This document shows positions 21,425 through 31,420 of a stretch of 64,000 bases of DNA, one piece after another (the first letter of the stretch is position 1; the number at the start of each line of letters is the position of its first letter). The notes under the pieces are model-generated. The model did no database searches. It had not been told where the DNA came from and saw only the letters and a program-made list of their open reading frames with translations. The stretch lies in assembly GCF_001677275.1 (NCBI RefSeq), contig NZ_CP016177.1, positions 2,728,001-2,792,000 of the forward strand. The letters are read 5' to 3'. The translations under genes and the position numbers were made by a program. This DNA is from Vibrio breoganii. GTDB lineage: Bacteria; Pseudomonadota; Gammaproteobacteria; Enterobacterales; Vibrionaceae.

Positions 21425-23280
21425 AAGATGTTGAGCTGTTCCCAGATCTTATCAATACGAGCAACCAGCTCTTTATCTTTATGGATAGGTCTACCCCATT
21501 CCCTCGTCGCTTCACCTTGCAACTTGTTGGTGGCATCTATACCTAATTGAGAGTGTGGCCCATCAATAAATTGACTATCACGAGCCGGATCCATACGGGT
21601 GGTAATAGCCCAAATCACATCATTCCAATCTCTAACATTAACGTCTTGATCGCAGACAATGACAAACTTCATCTCTGCATGTTGAGAGAACTCAGCTAAC
21701 ACTGCATCAATGACTTCGATCCCTTGGTTAGCTTGTTGCTTATCTATGGATAGAATAGCCATCCCGCCAAAGCCCGCTTCAGTAGGTAAATAACAATCCT
21801 TTATAAATGGAAATTGCTGTTTTAGTGCGTCAAATAGCTGCTCGGCTTTTTCCTGCTGCAGAGCAGGTAAAGGTGTAGACGAACCTTCTTTAGACATGGC
21901 TAACTCTGCTGGCCATTTGATGGTCGCATCTAGACCCATCTTCGAGCCAAGGCCTGCAACTGGTGAAGCAAAATCAAGAGAATCTATTGGGGTGTTCTCA
22001 ATCATCACTATGTCGCGTTTCGGTTGCATGTGCTCTGTCATTGCCGCGACAACTTGATTCCAATCTCGAGCATCAACACTTTCATCGCATACTAGTACAT
22101 ATTTGGTGTACATAAACTGACGTAAGAAAGACCACACGCCCATCATCACACGCTTGGCGTGACCCGGGTATTGTTTCTTCATGGTCACTACCGCCATGCG
22201 ATAAGAACAGCCCTCTGGAGGTAGGTAAAAATCCTCTATCTCTGGAAATTGCTTTTGTAGTATAGGGACAAAAACTTCATTCAGGGCGACACCTAATACC
22301 GCAGGTTCATCTGGCGGACGTCCCGTGTAGGTACTGTGATAAATAGGGTCTTTACGCATCGTAATGTGTGTAATGGTAAACACATTATGACTTTCTACTT
22401 CATTGTAGTAGCCGGTGTGGTCACCATAAGGGCCTTCGTCAGCAAATTCGCTAGGGTCGATATAACCTTCTAGCACAATCTCAGCACTGGCAGGAACATC
22501 TAGATCGTTGCTGATTGACTTAACCACTTCGGTTTTGCTGCCCCTTAACAAGCCTGCGAAGGCATACTCGGAGAGCGAATCTGGTACTGGCGTTACCGCA
22601 CCTAGAATGGTTGCAGGGTCAGCACCAAAGGCTACTGAAACAGGGAATGGTTTTCCAGGGTTGGCTTCTGACCAATCTCTAAGATCGAGAGCACCACCTC
22701 GATGGGCTAACCAACGCATGATGACTTTATTCTTGCTTAGCTTTTGCTGGCGATAGATACCAAGGTTTTGTCGTTTCTGATTAGGTCCGCGAGTAACCGT
22801 TAATCCCCACGTTAATAGTGGAGCGACATCCTCGGGCCAACAACTCATAACTGGGATCTTATCTAAGTCGACGTCATCACCCTGCCAGACGATATCTTGG
22901 CAAGGCGCTTTACGAAGGCGCTTTGCCGGCATATTGAGGACTTGTTTAAAAACAGGCAGTTTATCTAGAGCATCTTTAAAGCCCTTTGGTGGCTCAGGCT
23001 CTTTAAGATAAGCCAGTAACTTGCCTACCTCTCGCAGATCGCTGACTTGTTGACGACCCATACCAAGAGCCACTCGCTTGGAGGTGCCAAATAGATTGGT
23101 TAAAACAGGCACATCATAGCCAATAGGATTTTCAAACAGTAATGCAGGACCACCAGCACGCAGGGTTCGGTCGCTGATTTCTGTCATTTCGTAGTCGGGA
23201 TCAACCGGGTGGGAGATGCGCTTTAATTGTCCTTCTTTCTCCAGAAGGGCAAGAAAGTCTCGCAAGTCTTTGCAGCTCAT
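21421..23280 (-). CDS. ubiD: 3-octaprenyl-4-hydroxybenzoate decarboxylase with an internally repeated C-terminal segment
   Basis: Decarboxylates octaprenyl-hydroxybenzoate in ubiquinone synthesis using prenylated FMN made by UbiX. The catalytic region includes the acidic pair in [16 protein letters not shown] (E278 and E282 by count). The protein has 619 residues against about 490-500 in E. coli. The excess is explained by a repeat: residues 345-459 ([31 protein letters not shown]) are echoed at 490-590 ([31 protein letters not shown]), just before the normal C-terminal tail REWGRPI. The second copy is diverged. The gene leads the operon with ferredoxin and fre. Confidence 0.94.
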   Translation of the reverse strand: MSCKDLRDFLALLEKEGQLKRISHPVDPDYEMTEISDRTLRAGGPALLFENPIGYDVPVLTNLFGTSKRVALGMGRQQVSDLREVGKLLAYLKEPEPPKGFKDALDKLPVFKQVLNMPAKRLRKAPCQDIVWQGDDVDLDKIPVMSCWPEDVAPLLTWGLTVTRGPNQKRQNLGIYRQQKLSKNKVIMRWLAHRGGALDLRDWSEANPGKPFPVSVAFGADPATILGAVTPVPDSLSEYAFAGLLRGSKTEVVKSISNDLDVPASAEIVLEGYIDPSEFADEGPYGDHTGYYNEVESHNVFTITHITMRKDPIYHSTYTGRPPDEPAVLGVALNEVFVPILQKQFPEIEDFYLPPEGCSYRMAVVTMKKQYPGHAKRVMMGVWSFLRQFMYTKYVLVCDESVDARDWNQVVAAMTEHMQPKRDIVMIENTPIDSLDFASPVAGLGSKMGLDATIKWPAELAMSKEGSSTPLPALQQEKAEQLFDALKQQFPFIKDCYLPTEAGFGGMAILSIDKQQANQGIEVIDAVLAEFSQHAEMKFVIVCDQDVNVRDWNDVIWAITTRMDPARDSQFIDGPHSQLGIDATNKLQGEATREWGRPIHKDKELVARIDKIWEQLNIL

Positions 23281-23348
23281 AACAATCCATTTAGCCTAAA
23301 AAGATGGGCGCAGTATAGCAAAAAGCCCATCACCTTCCGCTAACAAAT

Positions 23349-24314
23349 TTAACGGTTAAATATTTCTGGGTACTTACTTGCCCACTGATTGAACCAGCTA
23401 TTGTACCCATAGCCTTGGATGCTTTCAGTGATCACCTGTGCATCACCTTGATTGCTCATCCTGGAGACCAAAAAATCTTCCGCGGGTTGCGAGGTCGGCG
23501 CGTATTTGGCTAGCAACTGCAGACTACGCTCACTCAATGAAGGGTTTTGGCTCGCCACGATCATTTGTTGTATTGAAAAGTCACTACCGTCTTGCCCTAG
23601 TCGTTCTAGCTCTCGACTTAATGCGCTATCGGCTTTCATCTTCCACACAATATCGTAGAGTTCAGGGTTATTGGATCTCGTTGCCATTGCGACCATCAGG
23701 TCTGAACTTGGTAACCAAGATAACACGCTGTTATCGGTAATCTGCTCAACGAGATAGGCCAATCCCTCATCTGAGATCGTGTCGATGTTGTTAATCAGTA
23801 GCTTTTCTCTTTGCGATGTCAGGTCTGGATGTTCCGTTAGCCAAGCACGTAAATCGAGTTGCTCATTCTCCACACCCACGTACAACTCAATGACTTGATC
23901 GTCCAACTTCCAATCATCAATCAGGCGCTGTGCCATTATTTGATAGGAAAACGCCGGAGAAACAAAACGGAAGCCATCCCCCTGCTCCACTATTTTCAGT
24001 GACGGGGCTACCTTGCGCTGAGTGTCAACAAAGACGGCTAAATCAGAGGTATATTGGGGGGCACTTTCAGAAATAGATTTGATGGCGAGAAACCTGACGA
24101 CTTCTTGCTGCGGCTGTTTAATTCGAAGCAGATTGAAATTTGCTTGATCGGATTGTTCGGATAGAGCGAGCGATACTATGCGTTGCGCACTCTCCTGAGA
24201 CTGAGCATCAGATAGCATTTGCTGCTTATCTTCCACGCTAAGTTCAATGGCTTGCACTGCAAATGAGCTGCCAAGCATGGCAGATAACAACGTAGCCAAT
24301 AGCTTTTTATGCAT
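23349..24314 (-). CDS. Conserved periplasmic protein of unknown function
   Basis: I do not recognise a named family. MHKKLLATLLSAMLGSSFAV is a clear signal peptide with cleavage after VQA, so the mature ~300-residue protein is periplasmic. It has no cysteine in the mature part, few motifs, and a helical, repeat-like character (short helices with Leu/Ala spacing) that might be HEAT-like. ATG 24314 is chosen for the signal peptide; the frame is open 19 codons more. It lies between ubiD and rho on the same strand, separated from rho by a terminator, so it is its own unit. Confidence 0.7.
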   Translation of the reverse strand: MHKKLLATLLSAMLGSSFAVQAIELSVEDKQQMLSDAQSQESAQRIVSLALSEQSDQANFNLLRIKQPQQEVVRFLAIKSISESAPQYTSDLAVFVDTQRKVAPSLKIVEQGDGFRFVSPAFSYQIMAQRLIDDWKLDDQVIELYVGVENEQLDLRAWLTEHPDLTSQREKLLINNIDTISDEGLAYLVEQITDNSVLSWLPSSDLMVAMATRSNNPELYDIVWKMKADSALSRELERLGQDGSDFSIQQMIVASQNPSLSERSLQLLAKYAPTSQPAEDFLVSRMSNQGDAQVITESIQGYGYNSWFNQWASKYPEIFNR

Positions 24315-24385
24315 ACTCTTACTCCCTGTAATACTGTATACCAGCTTAGTGATACTATGCCGTCCTAGCATAGTTTTGTCGTAAT

Positions 24386-24415
24386 TAAAAAAACGCCACC
24401 TTAGTTAGGTGGCGT
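24386..24415 (-). terminator. Intrinsic terminator after rho
   Basis: Stem ACGCCACC-TAACTAA-GGTGGCGT followed by a T-run on the minus strand, 46 bases past the rho stop. Confidence 0.88.
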
Positions 24416-24460
24416 ATCTTACGATAAGTTCAGTTAATGGCAAATTTCGAAAGAAATCTG

Positions 24461-25720
24461 CTATTGACGTCGCATAGCGTCGAAGAACTCATTGTTAGTT
24501 TTGGTCATTGCCAACTTATCAATCAGGAACTCCATCGCATCAGTCTCACCCATTGGGTGTACGATCTTACGAAGAATCCACATCTTCTGAAGTTCATCTG
24601 GCTTAGTGAGCAACTCTTCACGACGAGTACCTGAACGGTTGAAATCAATCGCAGGGAAGACACGCTTTTCAGCAATCTTACGGTTTAGGTGCAGTTCCAT
24701 GTTACCTGTACCCTTAAATTCTTCGTAGATAACTTCATCCATCTTAGAACCCGTATCTACCAAAGCAGTTGCAATAATAGTTAAGCTACCGCCTTCTTCT
24801 ACGTTACGAGCCGCACCGAAGAAGCGCTTAGGTCTGTGAAGTGCATTCGCATCCACACCACCTGTTAGAACCTTGCCTGAAGAAGGGATTACTGTGTTGT
24901 AAGCACGCGCTAGACGAGTGATTGAATCAAGAAGGATAACAACGTCTTTCTTGTGCTCAACTAGACGTTTCGCTTTCTCGATTACCATCTCAGCAACCTG
25001 TACGTGACGAGACGCTGGCTCATCAAACGTAGAAGCGATTACTTCGCCCTGAACCAGGCGCTGCATCTCAGTTACTTCTTCTGGACGCTCATCGATAAGC
25101 AATACCATCAACTCACACTCTGGGTGGTTGCGGGCAATACTTTGGGCGATGTTTTGCAGCAACATTGTCTTACCCGCTTTTGGCGGAGCAACGATTAAGC
25201 CACGTTGACCTTTACCGATCGGTGAAGCCAAATCTAGGATACGAGCTGTAATATCTTCAGTCGCACCGTTACCTACTTCCATTACCATACGCTCGTTAGC
25301 GTGCAGTGGAGTCAGGTTTTCAAACAAAATCTTATTACGTGCGTTATCAGGCTTATCGTGGTTAACGGTATTAACCTTAAGCAATGCAAAGTAACGCTCA
25401 CCATCTTTAGGCGGGCGAATCTTACCGGCAATGCTGTCACCTGTACGCAGGTTAAAGCGACGAATCTGACTTGGCGATACATAAATGTCATCTGGGCCAG
25501 CTAGATATGAACTGTCTGAGCTGCGCAGAAAACCAAATCCGTCTTGTAGAATCTCTAGGACGCCGTCACCAAAGATATCCTCTCCGCTTTTAGCGTGCGC
25601 TTTTAGCGTAGAAAATATGATGTCCTGCTTTCTCAATCTAGCAAGATTCTCAAGACCAAGGCTCTCACCAAGTTTCACTAAGTCTGAGACAGGTCTGTTC
25701 TTCAGCTCTGTTAGATTCAT
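24461..25720 (-). CDS. rho: Transcription termination factor Rho
   Basis: Hexameric RNA helicase that ends transcription at Rho-dependent sites. It is 419 residues, the same length as in E. coli. It has the N-terminal domain MNLTELKN, the RNA-binding cold-shock-like fold ([20 protein letters not shown]), Walker A (APPKAGKT), Walker B ([16 protein letters not shown]) and the R-loop region (RNVEEGGSL). The frame extends 15 codons upstream with a Lys/Thr-rich stretch, but the family start MNLTELKN fits. A 216-base gap separates it from trxA, enough for the leader through which rho controls itself in E. coli. Confidence 0.97.
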   Translation of the reverse strand: MNLTELKNRPVSDLVKLGESLGLENLARLRKQDIIFSTLKAHAKSGEDIFGDGVLEILQDGFGFLRSSDSSYLAGPDDIYVSPSQIRRFNLRTGDSIAGKIRPPKDGERYFALLKVNTVNHDKPDNARNKILFENLTPLHANERMVMEVGNGATEDITARILDLASPIGKGQRGLIVAPPKAGKTMLLQNIAQSIARNHPECELMVLLIDERPEEVTEMQRLVQGEVIASTFDEPASRHVQVAEMVIEKAKRLVEHKKDVVILLDSITRLARAYNTVIPSSGKVLTGGVDANALHRPKRFFGAARNVEEGGSLTIIATALVDTGSKMDEVIYEEFKGTGNMELHLNRKIAEKRVFPAIDFNRSGTRREELLTKPDELQKMWILRKIVHPMGETDAMEFLIDKLAMTKTNNEFFDAMRRQ

Positions 25721-25884
25721 AGTGGTCGATTTTTCGGTGGTCTTTGTATTAGATTTAGTAGTCAAAATAGGATCTGTATGTGTTAGTTAGAGAGATTTGG
25801 TCTCAGGATCGACCAAGAAAAGGAAAATTGTATGATTTACGTGCAATAAACTAGCACTAAAAACAAGCCTAGTCTAGCTTCTAG

Positions 25885-25919
25885 AAAAAACAAAACCGTG
25901 CATTAAAAAATACACGGTT
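25885..25919 (-). terminator. Intrinsic terminator after trxA
   Basis: Stem AACCGTG/CACGGTT with an A/T-rich loop and a following T-run on the minus strand, 18 bases past the trxA stop. It separates trxA from rho. Confidence 0.78.
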
Positions 25920-25936
25920 AATTTGTTTTTCTCATT

Positions 25937-26263
25937 TTAGATATTTGCGTCTAGGAACTCTTTAAGCTGAGTCTTTGAAAGCGCACCTACCTTGGTTGCC
26001 GCTACATTGCCGTCTTTAAACAACAGTAATGTTGGGATACCACGAATGCCATATTTTGGTGGCGTTGCTGGGTTGTGATCGATATTTAGCTTACCAATAG
26101 TAAGTTTACCAGCGTACTCTTCTGAGATTTCATTCAAAATAGGGGCAATCATTTTACATGGACCACACCATTCTGCCCAGAAATCTACCAGCACAGGGCC
26201 TGCAGCTTTTATTACATCACTTTCAAAACCGTCGTCAGAAAGCTGCAAAATCTTATCGCTCAT
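25937..26263 (-). CDS. trxA: Thioredoxin 1
   Basis: 108-residue cytosolic thiol-disulfide reductant with active site WCGPC (around residues 32-36), the cis-proline loop [11 protein letters not shown] and the DFWAEW strand typical of TrxA. Start MSDKILQL at 26263 matches E. coli; the frame has four more codons upstream. It is divergent from rhlB, with trxA and rho on the other side, as in E. coli. Confidence 0.97.
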   Translation of the reverse strand: MSDKILQLSDDGFESDVIKAAGPVLVDFWAEWCGPCKMIAPILNEISEEYAGKLTIGKLNIDHNPATPPKYGIRGIPTLLLFKDGNVAATKVGALSKTQLKEFLDANI

Positions 26264-26375
26264 CTTTAGCTCCAAATCAATTTTCTGATGCCGATCCGAT
26301 GATTATCGGCAATTAGATTGCCTATTGGAATGGATTTCCTTTCTTAATGCAAGCGTAAGCTGATATTCTATGCTC

Positions 26376-27671
26376 ATGAAAAAGACACACATCACAGAGC
26401 AAAAATTCGCCGACTTCGATTTGCACCCAGATATTATCACTGGATTGCAAACAAAAGGATTTGAGTATTGTACTCCGATTCAAGCGTTAGCGCTGCCAGT
26501 ACTGCTCACTGGCCAAGACATTGCGGGGCAAGCTCAGACGGGTACTGGTAAAACATTAGCCTTTCTAACCGCTACTTTCGATTACCTACTTAAAAACCCT
26601 GCCGATGAGTCTCGAGCAGTGAACCAACCGCGCGCCATTATTATGGCACCAACGCGTGAGTTGGCTATTCAGATCCATCGTGATGCTGAAGCTTTGATTG
26701 CAAGCACCGGCCTTAAAGCTGCGCTTGCATATGGTGGTGAAAGCTACGACAAGCAGCTGAATGAGCTACAACAAGGTGTTGATATCTTGATCGGTACTAC
26801 TGGTCGTATCATCGATTTCTTCAAGCAGAAAGCCTTTAACCTTAATCATATCCAAGCTGTTGTTCTTGACGAAGCTGACCGTATGTTTGACCTGGGTTTC
26901 ATTAAAGACATTCGCTTTTTGTTCCGTCGTATGCCAGAGCCAAAAGATCGTCTTAACATGCTTTTCTCTGCAACCCTTTCTTACCGAGTGCAAGAACTTG
27001 CGTTCGAACACATGAACAATCCTGAGCATGTGGAAGTAGAACCAGAGCGTCGCACCAACGTCCGTATCGAAGAAGAGCTGTTCCACCCTTCAAATGAAGA
27101 TAAGATCGCTCTGCTTATGACCTTGATTGAGCAAGATTGGCCTGAAAAAGCGATCATTTTTGCCAATACAAAATACAAATGTGAGCAAGTCTGGGGTTAC
27201 CTAGCAGCCGATGAGCACCGTGTGGGTCTTTTAACAGGTGACATTCCGCAGAAAAAACGCGAACGAATTCTAGAGCAATTTACTACAGGCGAATTAGACT
27301 TCTTGGTTGCGACTGATGTTGCTGCACGTGGTCTACACATTCCACTGGTTACGCACGTATTTAACTACGACCTACCAGATGACGCTGAAGATTATGTTCA
27401 CCGTATTGGCCGTACAGGACGTGCTGGTGAAAGCGGTCATTCAATCAGTTTTGCTTGTGAAGAGTATGCAGTTAACCTACCTGCAATCGAAGAATACATC
27501 GATCACTCAATTCCAGCATCAGACTATGACCCTGAAGCTTTGATTCAAGAGTTGCCGAGACCAATTCGTCTTCAACGCTCACCAAACACCCGTCGTCAAA
27601 GTGGTGGAAAACCTCAAGGTCGCAATAATAATCAGCGACGCAGCAGACCATCTAGGCCACATAACAGATAA
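26376..27671 (+). CDS. rhlB: DEAD-box RNA helicase RhlB
   Basis: ATP-dependent RNA helicase of the RNA degradosome. Motifs in order: Q motif ([13 protein letters not shown]), AQTGTGKT (I), PTRELAIQ (Ia), [10 protein letters not shown] (II), SATLS (III), and the C-terminal [10 protein letters not shown] and [10 protein letters not shown] (V and VI). The C-terminal tail is basic and Arg/Asn-rich, as in RhlB. Start ATG 26376 ([11 protein letters not shown]) matches E. coli; ATG 26370 is two codons upstream. Only 23 bases separate it from gppA, so the two are probably one operon. Confidence 0.95.
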   Translation: MKKTHITEQKFADFDLHPDIITGLQTKGFEYCTPIQALALPVLLTGQDIAGQAQTGTGKTLAFLTATFDYLLKNPADESRAVNQPRAIIMAPTRELAIQIHRDAEALIASTGLKAALAYGGESYDKQLNELQQGVDILIGTTGRIIDFFKQKAFNLNHIQAVVLDEADRMFDLGFIKDIRFLFRRMPEPKDRLNMLFSATLSYRVQELAFEHMNNPEHVEVEPERRTNVRIEEELFHPSNEDKIALLMTLIEQDWPEKAIIFANTKYKCEQVWGYLAADEHRVGLLTGDIPQKKRERILEQFTTGELDFLVATDVAARGLHIPLVTHVFNYDLPDDAEDYVHRIGRTGRAGESGHSISFACEEYAVNLPAIEEYIDHSIPASDYDPEALIQELPRPIRLQRSPNTRRQSGGKPQGRNNNQRRSRPSRPHNR

Positions 27672-27694
27672 TCAGGAAACAGCTAATTTAGGTT

Positions 27695-29179
27695 ATGACA
27701 GACTCATCTCCTCTTTATGCCGCCATTGACCTTGGCTCGAATAGCTTCCATATGCTTGTTGTAAAGCACGTACATGGAAGCGTTCGCACTATGGCGAAGA
27801 TTAAGCGCAAGGTTCGCCTCGCTGCTGGTTTAGACAGTAGCAACGCGTTAAGTCAGGAAGCAATGCAAAGAGGATGGGACTGTTTGTCTCTATTTGCTGA
27901 ACGCTTACAAGACATCCCTGAACAAAACATTCGTATTGTCGGAACCGCCACGCTTCGTGTCGCAACCAATATTGATGAGTTCTTGAATAAAGCCAATCAG
28001 ATTCTGGGTAAAGATATTCAGGTTATCTCTGGGAATGAAGAAGCTGCCACTATATATAAAGGGGTTGCTCACACCTCTGGTGGTAAAGGTAAGCGTCTCG
28101 TTGTTGATATTGGTGGCGCCAGTACCGAACTGATTATCGGTGAAGGCTTTGACGCTAAGGTACTTAACAGCCTGCAAATGGGCTGCGTAACTTGGTTAGA
28201 GCAACACTTCAACGACCGACAGCTCACCGCTGACAATTTCCACCGCGCCATTGAGGCCGCCAAGCAAACTCTAAGCCCGGTTCTGAATGAATATACAGAG
28301 CTAGGTTGGGACTTGTGTGTAGGGGCTAGCGGAACCGTTCAAGCACTGCAAGAGATAATGCTAGCGCAAGGCATGGACGAAGTGATTACTCACTCCAAGT
28401 TAAAGCGCCTACAGAAACAAGCCATGCGAGCTCATGCCTTAGAAGAGCTTGAGATCGAAGGTCTCACCCTTGAGCGAGCCCTTGTCTTCCCTAGTGGTCT
28501 TTCTATTTTACTGGCCATTTTTGAGCTTTTAGACATTGATGAAATGACTCTTGCCGGCGGCGCGCTTCGCGAAGGCATGGTCTATGAAATGATCACCGAA
28601 CTGCATCAAGAAGACATCCGTCAGCGAACCTTAACCAGCGTTCAACAGCGCTTTCAGCTCGATCAAGACTATGCACAGCAGGTTGCCGAGACCGCAAATA
28701 AGCTAGTCAATCAATGTGGTAGTGAGTTTCTGCCTGAGCCTGTCGCAATAGAATTGCTACAAGCCGCTGCTCAGTTACATGAAATTGGACTGACTATCGA
28801 TTTTAAAAAGGCAGGTCAACATAATGCCTACCTACTGCAACACCTTGATTTACCGGGTTATACGCGAGCACAGAAAAATCTACTTGCCGACGTTACGCTA
28901 CGCTATAAGGATGCTTTGTCCTCTTTACCTGAGCAGCAGGCCGTCAGTAAACAAAGCGCAGAAAACATCTTAAGAATTCTACGCTTGTCAGTGCTACTTA
29001 CCCATAGGCGCAATGTGAATCTGCAGCCCTCAGTGGAACTGCAAGCGACAAGTAAACAACTTTGTTTATCCATTGATGCAAGTTGGTGTAACGCCAATCC
29101 ATTGACCGTTGCTGAACTAGAGATTGAAGCCAATCGGCAGTCAGACCAAAACTGGCCTTTGCAAATCAAGCAGATATAA
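27695..29179 (+). CDS. gppA: Guanosine-5'-triphosphate,3'-diphosphate pyrophosphatase / exopolyphosphatase
   Basis: Converts pppGpp to ppGpp and can degrade polyphosphate; a 494-residue member of the ASKHA fold. The phosphate loops are [16 protein letters not shown] at the start and [14 protein letters not shown] near residue 137. The C-terminal HD-like region ([10 protein letters not shown]) is present. It follows rhlB by 23 bases, an order also found in E. coli. GppA and Ppx paralogues are similar; the rhlB neighbour favours GppA. Confidence 0.92.
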   Translation: MTDSSPLYAAIDLGSNSFHMLVVKHVHGSVRTMAKIKRKVRLAAGLDSSNALSQEAMQRGWDCLSLFAERLQDIPEQNIRIVGTATLRVATNIDEFLNKANQILGKDIQVISGNEEAATIYKGVAHTSGGKGKRLVVDIGGASTELIIGEGFDAKVLNSLQMGCVTWLEQHFNDRQLTADNFHRAIEAAKQTLSPVLNEYTELGWDLCVGASGTVQALQEIMLAQGMDEVITHSKLKRLQKQAMRAHALEELEIEGLTLERALVFPSGLSILLAIFELLDIDEMTLAGGALREGMVYEMITELHQEDIRQRTLTSVQQRFQLDQDYAQQVAETANKLVNQCGSEFLPEPVAIELLQAAAQLHEIGLTIDFKKAGQHNAYLLQHLDLPGYTRAQKNLLADVTLRYKDALSSLPEQQAVSKQSAENILRILRLSVLLTHRRNVNLQPSVELQATSKQLCLSIDASWCNANPLTVAELEIEANRQSDQNWPLQIKQI

Positions 29180-29186
29180 TTTATCT

Positions 29187-29214
29187 AGCCCAGTTTATCC
29201 AACTGGGCTTTTTT
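29187..29214 (+). terminator. Intrinsic terminator after gppA
   Basis: Stem AGCCCAGTT-TATCC-AACTGGGCT and a T-run, eight bases past the gppA stop. Confidence 0.88.
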
Positions 29215-29262
29215 ACAGACAAATATTTTGAAAACAAAATCGAAGCAAGGAGAGCTTGAGAA

Positions 29263-30237
29263 ATGAGCATTATATTGGAGTGCATCCGCTGTGTTGGCCG
29301 AGGAGAGCGTGGTCGTAAACCTCTCTCATTTGATCAAGCCTTTACGGTGATGGATCAATATCTTGACGGTCAGATCGACGATGATCAAATGGCGATGTTG
29401 ATGATGCTCATTCGAGTTAACAATGAGACAGCTGCAGAGATTGCCGGCTTTACCAAGGCCTTCCACCAGCGATTACCAAAAATCGAAGTCGATATTGATT
29501 GGCCTTGTTATGCAGGAAAGAAAAGCAAACAAGATATCAATGGCAATCAACAATCCCTGCCCTGGAATCTGATCGCCGCCTCTATTCTCGCAGACGAGGG
29601 TTATAAGGTGCTGATCCATGGTCATCTTGATACAGGATCAGACCGCGTGCATAGCCAACACTATTTGCAGCCATTGAATATCGAAACGGCGCGCGATATT
29701 GAGCATGCTACTTCACTACTGCAATCTTCAAACATCGCTTACTTGCCTCTATCCCACTTTGCTCCTATCGCAGAGAAGATGCTTGATTGGAAGAAGCGCT
29801 ACGGCTTGAGAACTCCGATAAATACTGTAGTGAGAGGATTAAACCCTGGTAGCGCAAAGTATGGCGTTAGAGGCAGCTTCCACCCAGGCTTTCAGGAATT
29901 GCATGCGGAGATCGAAACAAACATAGGTCACTCGAACTGCTCTATTGCCTCCTTTAAAGGAGTATCCGGTGAGTCTGAGTACAACCCAAAGGTAAGCCAG
30001 ACAATTTGGACAAGTGATAGTAAGGGCTTACATTCGCACTACTGGAAAGAGATGTACAACGAACAAATCGTCAGCCCAAAACAGTGCCCTCTTGGCACGA
30101 TAGAGGCTGACAAGGTTCAGATGGCTAACCACGTGGTAGCGTCTATTGCCGTGTTACTCTTTACCAAACTAAAAGATAAGCAATTATCCGACCAAGAAGC
30201 CTACCGCTTATGGACGCAGTTCTGTACCAAGTACTAA
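29263..30237 (+). CDS. ybiB: YbiB/TrpD2-like protein of the glycosyl/phosphoribosyl transferase family 3 fold
   Basis: 324 residues with the N-terminal helical domain of the anthranilate phosphoribosyltransferase fold (FDQAFTVMDQYLDGQIDDDQMAMLMMLIRV) and the glycine/histidine-rich core (VLIHGHLDTGSDRVHS). Relatives (TrpD2/YbiB) bind nucleic acid in place of making anthranilate derivatives. There is no trp gene nearby. Ribosome site AAGGAGAG precedes ATG 29263. The gene stands alone and converges with yhhQ through a strong bidirectional terminator. Confidence 0.82.
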   Translation: MSIILECIRCVGRGERGRKPLSFDQAFTVMDQYLDGQIDDDQMAMLMMLIRVNNETAAEIAGFTKAFHQRLPKIEVDIDWPCYAGKKSKQDINGNQQSLPWNLIAASILADEGYKVLIHGHLDTGSDRVHSQHYLQPLNIETARDIEHATSLLQSSNIAYLPLSHFAPIAEKMLDWKKRYGLRTPINTVVRGLNPGSAKYGVRGSFHPGFQELHAEIETNIGHSNCSIASFKGVSGESEYNPKVSQTIWTSDSKGLHSHYWKEMYNEQIVSPKQCPLGTIEADKVQMANHVVASIAVLLFTKLKDKQLSDQEAYRLWTQFCTKY

Positions 30238-30249
30238 CACTCAGTATAA

Positions 30250-30281
30250 AAAAAAGAGCTCCCTAGGGAGCTCTTTTTTTT
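30250..30281. terminator. Bidirectional terminator between ybiB and yhhQ
   Basis: Perfect palindrome GAGCTCCC-TA-GGGAGCTC with an A-run on one side and a T-run on the other. Confidence 0.9.
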
Positions 30282-30289
30282 GCGATATT

Positions 30290-30955
30290 CTATGCCTGTG
30301 CAGCGATTCTTTGGTCTGATTCGGTCGTCAGTTTTCGAATCAAGTAATTGAGCAAGACACCGTACATAGGAACAAACAAGCCCAAGCTAATTACAAGCTT
30401 AAACACATAGTCCACTAGCGCTATCTCTTGCCAGTGTTGCGCCATAAACGCATCAGGGCTGTTATAGAAAGCGATGCTAAAGAAAGCTAAGGTATCTAAT
30501 GCATTACCAAATAAAGTGGAGCACGTTGGGGCAATCCACCATTGCTTCATTTGACGCAGGCGATTAAATACATGCACGTCCAAGATTTGTCCTAGCAAGT
30601 AAGCCATGAATGAAGCAATAGCGATTCTGGCCACGAACAGGTTGAACTCTCCAAGCGGAGCAAAACCTTGAAACTGCCCTTCAAAGAATACTACCGAGAG
30701 AAAATAGGACACTACTAGCGAAGGCAGCATTACCAAGAAGATAATTCTACGTGCAAGTGCAGCACCAAAGATGCGAACGGTCAGGTCTGTTGCCAAAAAG
30801 ATAAATGGAAACGTAAACGCGCCCCAAGTGGTGTGAAAACCAAAAACGGTAAATGGCAGTTGAACGAGATAGTTGCTCGAGGCAATGATGATCAGGTGGA
30901 ATGACGCTAAAAAGAAAAGCGCTTTTCGCAGTTGCGATGGATTAAAACGGTTCAT
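30290..30955 (-). CDS. yhhQ: Queuosine precursor transporter (YhhQ/QPTR family)
   Basis: Inner-membrane protein of 221 residues with about six hydrophobic helices. It takes up preQ0/preQ1 for queuosine in tRNA. The family signature near the middle is GAALARRIIFL and FMAYLLGQILDVHVFNRLR. Start MNRFNPSQLRKAL (30955) is chosen because AAAAAGG lies just upstream and hydrophobic sequence follows; the frame extends 19 codons upstream. It is single and convergent with ybiB. I looked for a preQ1 riboswitch upstream and saw none. Confidence 0.86.
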   Translation of the reverse strand: MNRFNPSQLRKALFFLASFHLIIIASSNYLVQLPFTVFGFHTTWGAFTFPFIFLATDLTVRIFGAALARRIIFLVMLPSLVVSYFLSVVFFEGQFQGFAPLGEFNLFVARIAIASFMAYLLGQILDVHVFNRLRQMKQWWIAPTCSTLFGNALDTLAFFSIAFYNSPDAFMAQHWQEIALVDYVFKLVISLGLFVPMYGVLLNYLIRKLTTESDQRIAAQA

Positions 30956-31117
30956 ATTGTACCTTTTTAGTAGATGGGGGCGAGGGAACCCATTCGAAGC
31001 AAGTCGCTTCATCTCAAAATTTAAAGCCCACCAAAATGGCGGGCTCGGAATTATACATAACGATTCAGATTGTGCAATACATGAACAGCACTATGGTTTC
31101 ATGTGAAACCTTTCTAA

Positions 31118-31420
31118 CTAAATACCCTTTGCTACCAGTCCAGCGAGGTATTGCAGTTCTTCTTCCGATTGGCCAGCAGATAGCGCCTCCAACCACATGG
31201 ATTCACTATAGTGTTCCGCGCGCAACATTAACTGACAACCTTCGAAGTCAATCAACCAAGAGTGAAGGTCAGCATCTTGCTGCTTTTCCAATACTGTGGC
31301 ACTGATAAGGTCGATAAATTGCTGTCCAACTGAAGGAAAGTCATCATGATCAAACGATGACGTGACCAAGGAAAGGCGACCTTTTTGAGAGTCAAAATGA
31401 CGAAGAGTAAAACTAGACAC
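31118..31420 (-). CDS. Small conserved protein, probably DUF3630 family
   Basis: 100-residue soluble protein without signal or membrane segment and with one Cys. The family call rests on length, Vibrio occurrence and the recQ neighbour, so it is tentative. Its start overlaps the recQ stop by eight bases, so it is translated with recQ and may help it, but no function is known. Composition and codon use are like the neighbours. Confidence 0.65.
   Translation of the reverse strand: MSSFTLRHFDSQKGRLSLVTSSFDHDDFPSVGQQFIDLISATVLEKQQDADLHSWLIDFEGCQLMLRAEHYSESMWLEALSAGQSEEELQYLAGLVAKGI

Noticed and set aside
30956..31117. preQ1 riboswitch upstream of yhhQ
   Set aside because: No preQ1-type pseudoknot pattern could be made out; the leader only shows a ribosome site and a weak hairpin.
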